A program made the position numbers and the translations under genes. A stretch of DNA of 64,000 nucleotides from Nostoc sp. XA010 (GTDB lineage Bacteria; Cyanobacteriota; Cyanobacteriia; Cyanobacteriales; Nostocaceae). Position 1 is the stretch's first letter, and the number at the start of each line of letters is the position of its first letter. The notes beneath the pieces were generated by a model. That model was not told the origin of the DNA and did not search any database. It saw only the letters and a list, made by a program, of their open reading frames with translations. Positions 63,217 through 64,000 of the stretch are shown in pieces. Location: the NCBI RefSeq assembly GCF_020829625.1, contig NZ_JAIVFX010000004.1, positions 141,220 through 205,219 on the forward strand, written 5' to 3'.

Positions 63217-64000
63217 ATGTATATTAATGACGTAAAATTATCTCCTTTATTAGTATCTGAACCTAGCCAATCATACCAGTCAGGTATAACTGTTAATAGG
63301 TGGGTTGAAGTATTGGTAGACTGTCCAGGAAGTACAGGACTATTTACTTATCGATTGCCAGCTCAGTTAGAAATAAAACCAGGGGATATTTTGAGCGTGC
63401 CATTTGGGGCACAACAATTAGGAGCGATCGCAATTCGGTTACTGGCACAACCAAATGTCGATTTACCACCAGAAAAAATCCGGGAAGTAGAAGATATAGT
63501 CAGCGTGGGATTTTTCCCAAGTGCTTATTGGGAATTACTCAATCGAGTCGCTGCATATTACTATACGCCCCTAATTCAAGTAATCCGGGTTGCTCTGCCG
63601 CCAGGGTTACTGGGGCGATCGCAGCGTCGTATCCGCCTTGTTGGAGGAGGGGAGGCAGGGGGCAGGGGGCAGGGGGCAGGGGGCAGGGGGCAGGGGGCAG
63701 GGGGAAGTAGTTATTTGCTGGCATCTCCTGATCCTTTAGCTTTTTTGACTCCTACTGCACGGCAAGTTTGGGAACTTTTACAAGCGCAGCCGGCTGGGGA
63801 CTACAGTTTTGTCTACCTCCAACAAAAAGTTAAATCTGCCTATCGAGGAATTCGGGAGTTGCTGCGATTTGGTTTAGTAGAAAGCTACTTAGAACCGCCG
63901 CGACTAACTCGACCAAAGCTGCAAAAAGCAGTCACGCTTACAGGTACAATTGACCACGAATTAACTACTCGCCAAAGAGAGATTTTGGAAGTGCTGCGGC
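63217..64000 (+). CDS. priA: Primosomal protein N' (replication restart helicase), 5' part, with repeat insert
   Basis: The gene starts at the ATG at 63217 and runs off the window without a stop (about 261 residues). The N-terminal 3'-DNA-end-binding domain is clear: WVEVLVDCPGSTGLFTYRLP, PGDILSVPFGAQQLGAIAI and LLNRVAAYYYTPLIQVIRVALP. The linker to the winged-helix region holds a translated heptamer array (residues about 144-162, GRGQGAG repeats) before YLLASPDPLAFL. The winged helix (ELLQAQPAGDYSFVYLQQKV) and the run-up to the helicase domain (LTTRQREILEVL) follow. PriA reloads the replisome at stalled forks. The frame stays open across the whole repeat. Confidence 0.93.
   Translation, partial: MYINDVKLSPLLVSEPSQSYQSGITVNRWVEVLVDCPGSTGLFTYRLPAQLEIKPGDILSVPFGAQQLGAIAIRLLAQPNVDLPPEKIREVEDIVSVGFFPSAYWELLNRVAAYYYTPLIQVIRVALPPGLLGRSQRRIRLVGGGEAGGRGQGAGGRGQGAGGSSYLLASPDPLAFLTPTARQVWELLQAQPAGDYSFVYLQQKVKSAYRGIRELLRFGLVESYLEPPRLTRPKLQKAVTLTGTIDHELTTRQREILEVLR
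63644..63704. repeat. GGGGGCA heptamer array inside priA
   Basis: About seven perfect or near-perfect GGGGGCA units. Three units make 21 bp, so the protein repeats every seven residues (GRGQGAG). Only one arm is present, unlike most elements of this class. It is in frame within priA. Confidence 0.9.

Overview
The window looks like a chromosome segment of a filamentous, heterocyst-type cyanobacterium (Nostoc/Anabaena group). The evidence is the very frequent HIP1 octamer GCGATCGC, abundant heptameric tandem repeats and other Nostocales-style dispersed palindromes, and cyanobacterial genes: petJ (cytochrome c6), a high-light-inducible protein, a phytochrome with its response regulator, a group 2 sigma factor and a DUF1816 protein. 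No rRNA, tRNA or CRISPR array was recognised.

Layout. 1-1.4 kb: a decayed RelE-type toxin behind its antitoxin, within a duplicated and repeat-invaded stretch. 1.4-8.4 kb: a Ca2+/H+ antiporter, a phenylacetate-CoA-ligase-like enzyme and two paralogous zinc-ribbon Ser/Thr kinases separated by a heptamer hairpin repeat. 8.4-13.1 kb: a collapsed IS605-type element, a cyclase-family hydrolase and a large PAS/GAF histidine kinase. 14-24 kb is the most accessory-looking block: a dynamin-like GTPase, an Hsp70/actin-like SrfB-type ATPase and an unknown third protein (a candidate three-gene system), an Rpn-nuclease remnant, an Hli protein, an Mrr-type nuclease and a DNA adenine methylase. 24-33 kb: housekeeping genes (trpD, carA, mini-RNase III, an rRNA methyltransferase, truB) mixed with a periplasmic aspartyl protease, a STAS protein and a hydrolase. 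33-38 kb: a light-signalling cluster (phytochrome, Rcp-type regulator, hybrid kinase). 38.5-47.7 kb: ParDE, a DUF1400 hydrolase, an EamA transporter, a diheme peroxidase, an AMIN/beta-lactamase-like protein and a broken RAYT transposase. 47.7-54 kb: an orphan double-glycine-leader peptide, an Eis-like acetyltransferase, an 84-bp tandem array, a phosphodiester glycosidase and a DhaM-HPr-EI fusion. 54-64 kb: small secreted or unknown proteins, a TonB-dependent receptor, a Uma2 protein, petJ, a GNAT enzyme, a sigma factor and the start of priA.

The most striking feature of the window is not one gene but a class of repeat. Arrays of 7-bp units usually occur as two complementary arms around a short core (a long potential hairpin). 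They lie between genes and also inside the reading frames of at least five conserved proteins (three histidine kinases, TrpD, PriA), always without breaking the frame; another copy forms the carA leader. Two of the kinase insertions share an identical 40-bp core and are read in the same frame. Several genes also end exactly at a palindromic repeat or MITE-like element. The second main lead is the GTPase/SrfB-like/unknown cassette beside restriction-modification-type genes. The third is the orphan double-glycine peptide.
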